Below, one piece after another: positions 63,201 through 64,000 of a stretch of 64,000 bases of DNA. The notes under the pieces are model-generated. The model did no database searches, was not told the DNA's origin, and saw nothing but the letters and a program-made list of their open reading frames with translations. Positions within the stretch are counted from its first letter, which is position 1, and each line of letters begins with the position of its first letter. This stretch comes from Burkholderiaceae bacterium (GTDB lineage: Bacteria > Pseudomonadota > Gammaproteobacteria > Burkholderiales > Burkholderiaceae_E). The stretch covers positions 1-64,000 of the forward strand of contig JAHBZV010000005.1 in assembly GCA_019635275.1 (NCBI GenBank), in the 5' to 3' direction. A program made the translations under genes and the position numbers.

Positions 63201-64000
63201 ATGGGGCCCATGAAGCTCGTCGCCGCGCCCAGGCCCCAGCCCGTCGAAGTCAATGGCGACACGCCGGCGATGCGGCTGTTCGCGCTGCTCGAGGTAATCG
63301 CCGAGCGAGACCAGCTGGTTTCGCTGCAGGGGCTCGTCGAGGAGACCGGGCTGCCGAAGCCCACGCTGCACCGGATGCTGCAGCAACTCGAGGCGGGCGG
63401 CCTGCTGCAACGCGAGGGCGACGGCCGCCACTACAGCACCGGCGTGCGGCTGCGCCGCCTGGCCGAGAACCTGTTGTTGAACAATACCTGGCACGGCGCA
63501 CGCCACGTCGTGCTGCGCGCGCTGGTCGACGAGATCGGCGAGAGCTGCAACCTCACGGCGCTGTCGGGCAGCGAGGTGGTCTACCTCGATCGGGTCGAGA
63601 CGCCGGCCCCGCTGCGCTTCTACCTGCACCCCGGTTCGCGGGTGCCGGTGCATTGCTCGGCCAGCGGCAAGATGATCCTGTCGCAGCTGACCGCGGCGCA
63701 GCGCCGGCGGCTGTTGGCCCACGCGCCGCTCGAGCGCTTCACGCCGGCCACGCTGACCGACCCGGCCCGCATCGACCGCGAGCTCGAGCGCGTGCGCCGC
63801 GACGGCTACGCGATCGACAACGAGGAGTTCCTCCCCGGGCTGCTGTGCCTGGCCGTGCTGGTGCCGGCGCCGTCGGGCCGCTCGAACCTGTGCGTGGCGG
63901 TTCAGGCGCCCAGCATTCGCCTGACGCCGAAGAAGGCGCTCGGCCTGTTGCCCGCGTTGCGGCGCGCGGCCAGCGCGATTGCCGACATCGACGACGCCAC
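63201..64000 (+). CDS. IclR family transcriptional regulator (3' end beyond the window)
   Basis: The frame is open from ATG 63201 (or ATG 63210) to the window end, giving at least 266 residues. A winged helix-turn-helix (SLQGLVEETGLPKPTLHRML) is followed by an IclR effector domain with HCSASGKMILSQL and GYAIDNEEFLPGLLCLAV. Typical members are about 260-280 residues, so only a few codons are missing. Divergent from xsc, it is the likely regulator of the sulfonate operon. Confidence 0.9.
   Translation, partial: MGPMKLVAAPRPQPVEVNGDTPAMRLFALLEVIAERDQLVSLQGLVEETGLPKPTLHRMLQQLEAGGLLQREGDGRHYSTGVRLRRLAENLLLNNTWHGARHVVLRALVDEIGESCNLTALSGSEVVYLDRVETPAPLRFYLHPGSRVPVHCSASGKMILSQLTAAQRRRLLAHAPLERFTPATLTDPARIDRELERVRRDGYAIDNEEFLPGLLCLAVLVPAPSGRSNLCVAVQAPSIRLTPKKALGLLPALRRAASAIADIDDA

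Overview
The window is a contiguous, very GC-rich chromosomal segment, about two thirds G+C or more, with dense and often overlapping ATGA gene junctions. The block mnmG-rsmG-parA-parB followed by atpI-B-E-F-H-A-G-D-C is the arrangement known from Betaproteobacteria, especially Burkholderiales, near the replication origin. Two perfect parS sites (35531-35546 and 36739-36754) fit an origin-proximal position. The gene families also point to Burkholderiales: a TAXI-type TRAP transporter, a 3-keto-acid cleavage enzyme (BKACE), GTP-type PEP carboxykinase, SugE and IclR/LysR regulators. I see no rRNA, tRNA, CRISPR array, IS element, oriC or dnaA.

Layout. (1) 350-6250: a three-part biotin-dependent carboxylase (carboxyltransferase, biotin carboxylase, biotin carrier) on the minus strand, divergent from a BKACE and a CoA-acylating aldehyde dehydrogenase of the SauS type; the shared promoter region holds palindromes of the form TTTCGAT-C-ATCGAAA. 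(2) 6293-20528: an 11-gene minus-strand catabolic operon divergent from a LysR regulator: enoyl-CoA hydratase, thiolase-like protein, DUF35 partner, TAXI-TRAP transporter, glutaryl-CoA-dehydrogenase-like enzyme, ADP-forming acyl-CoA synthetase, metallophosphoesterase fusion, a class I CoA-transferase-like pair and a second acyl-CoA dehydrogenase. Catalytic residues expected of the CoA-transferase pair and the thiolase appear to be missing. (3) 21563-22465: an AEC transporter. (4) 22681-35355: ATP synthase, a degenerate trypsin/PDZ protein, ParB, ParA, RsmG and MnmG. (5) 35531-36754: parS, a Crp/Fnr regulator, a DUF2892 protein and a second parS. (6) 36886-45577: L-2-hydroxyglutarate oxidase-like protein, GMC oxidoreductase, Zn-alcohol dehydrogenase, succinate-semialdehyde dehydrogenase, SugE, a 164-bp inverted repeat, MmsA and its divergent IclR regulator with a perfect 18-bp palindrome between them. 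(7) 45701-49353: PdxA, a CbiM-like membrane protein and PckG. (8) 49607-64000: an 11-gene minus-strand operon led by sulfoacetaldehyde acetyltransferase (Xsc), with an M20 amidohydrolase, a peptide-type ABC importer, two further amidohydrolases, a small DMT exporter and a COG0523 metallochaperone, divergent from an IclR regulator cut by the window end.

How it may work together. The two long operons look like complete uptake-to-central-metabolism modules. The LysR module would import an organic acid through the TAXI-TRAP system, activate it with the ADP-forming ligase and degrade it by beta-oxidation plus unusual C-C cleavage by the CoA-transferase-like pair and the thiolase-like/DUF35 pair. 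The IclR-Xsc module would import an N-substituted (amidated) C2 sulfonate, hydrolyse it and split sulfoacetaldehyde to acetyl phosphate and sulfite. Both substrates are inferences. The housekeeping middle section is confidently identified.
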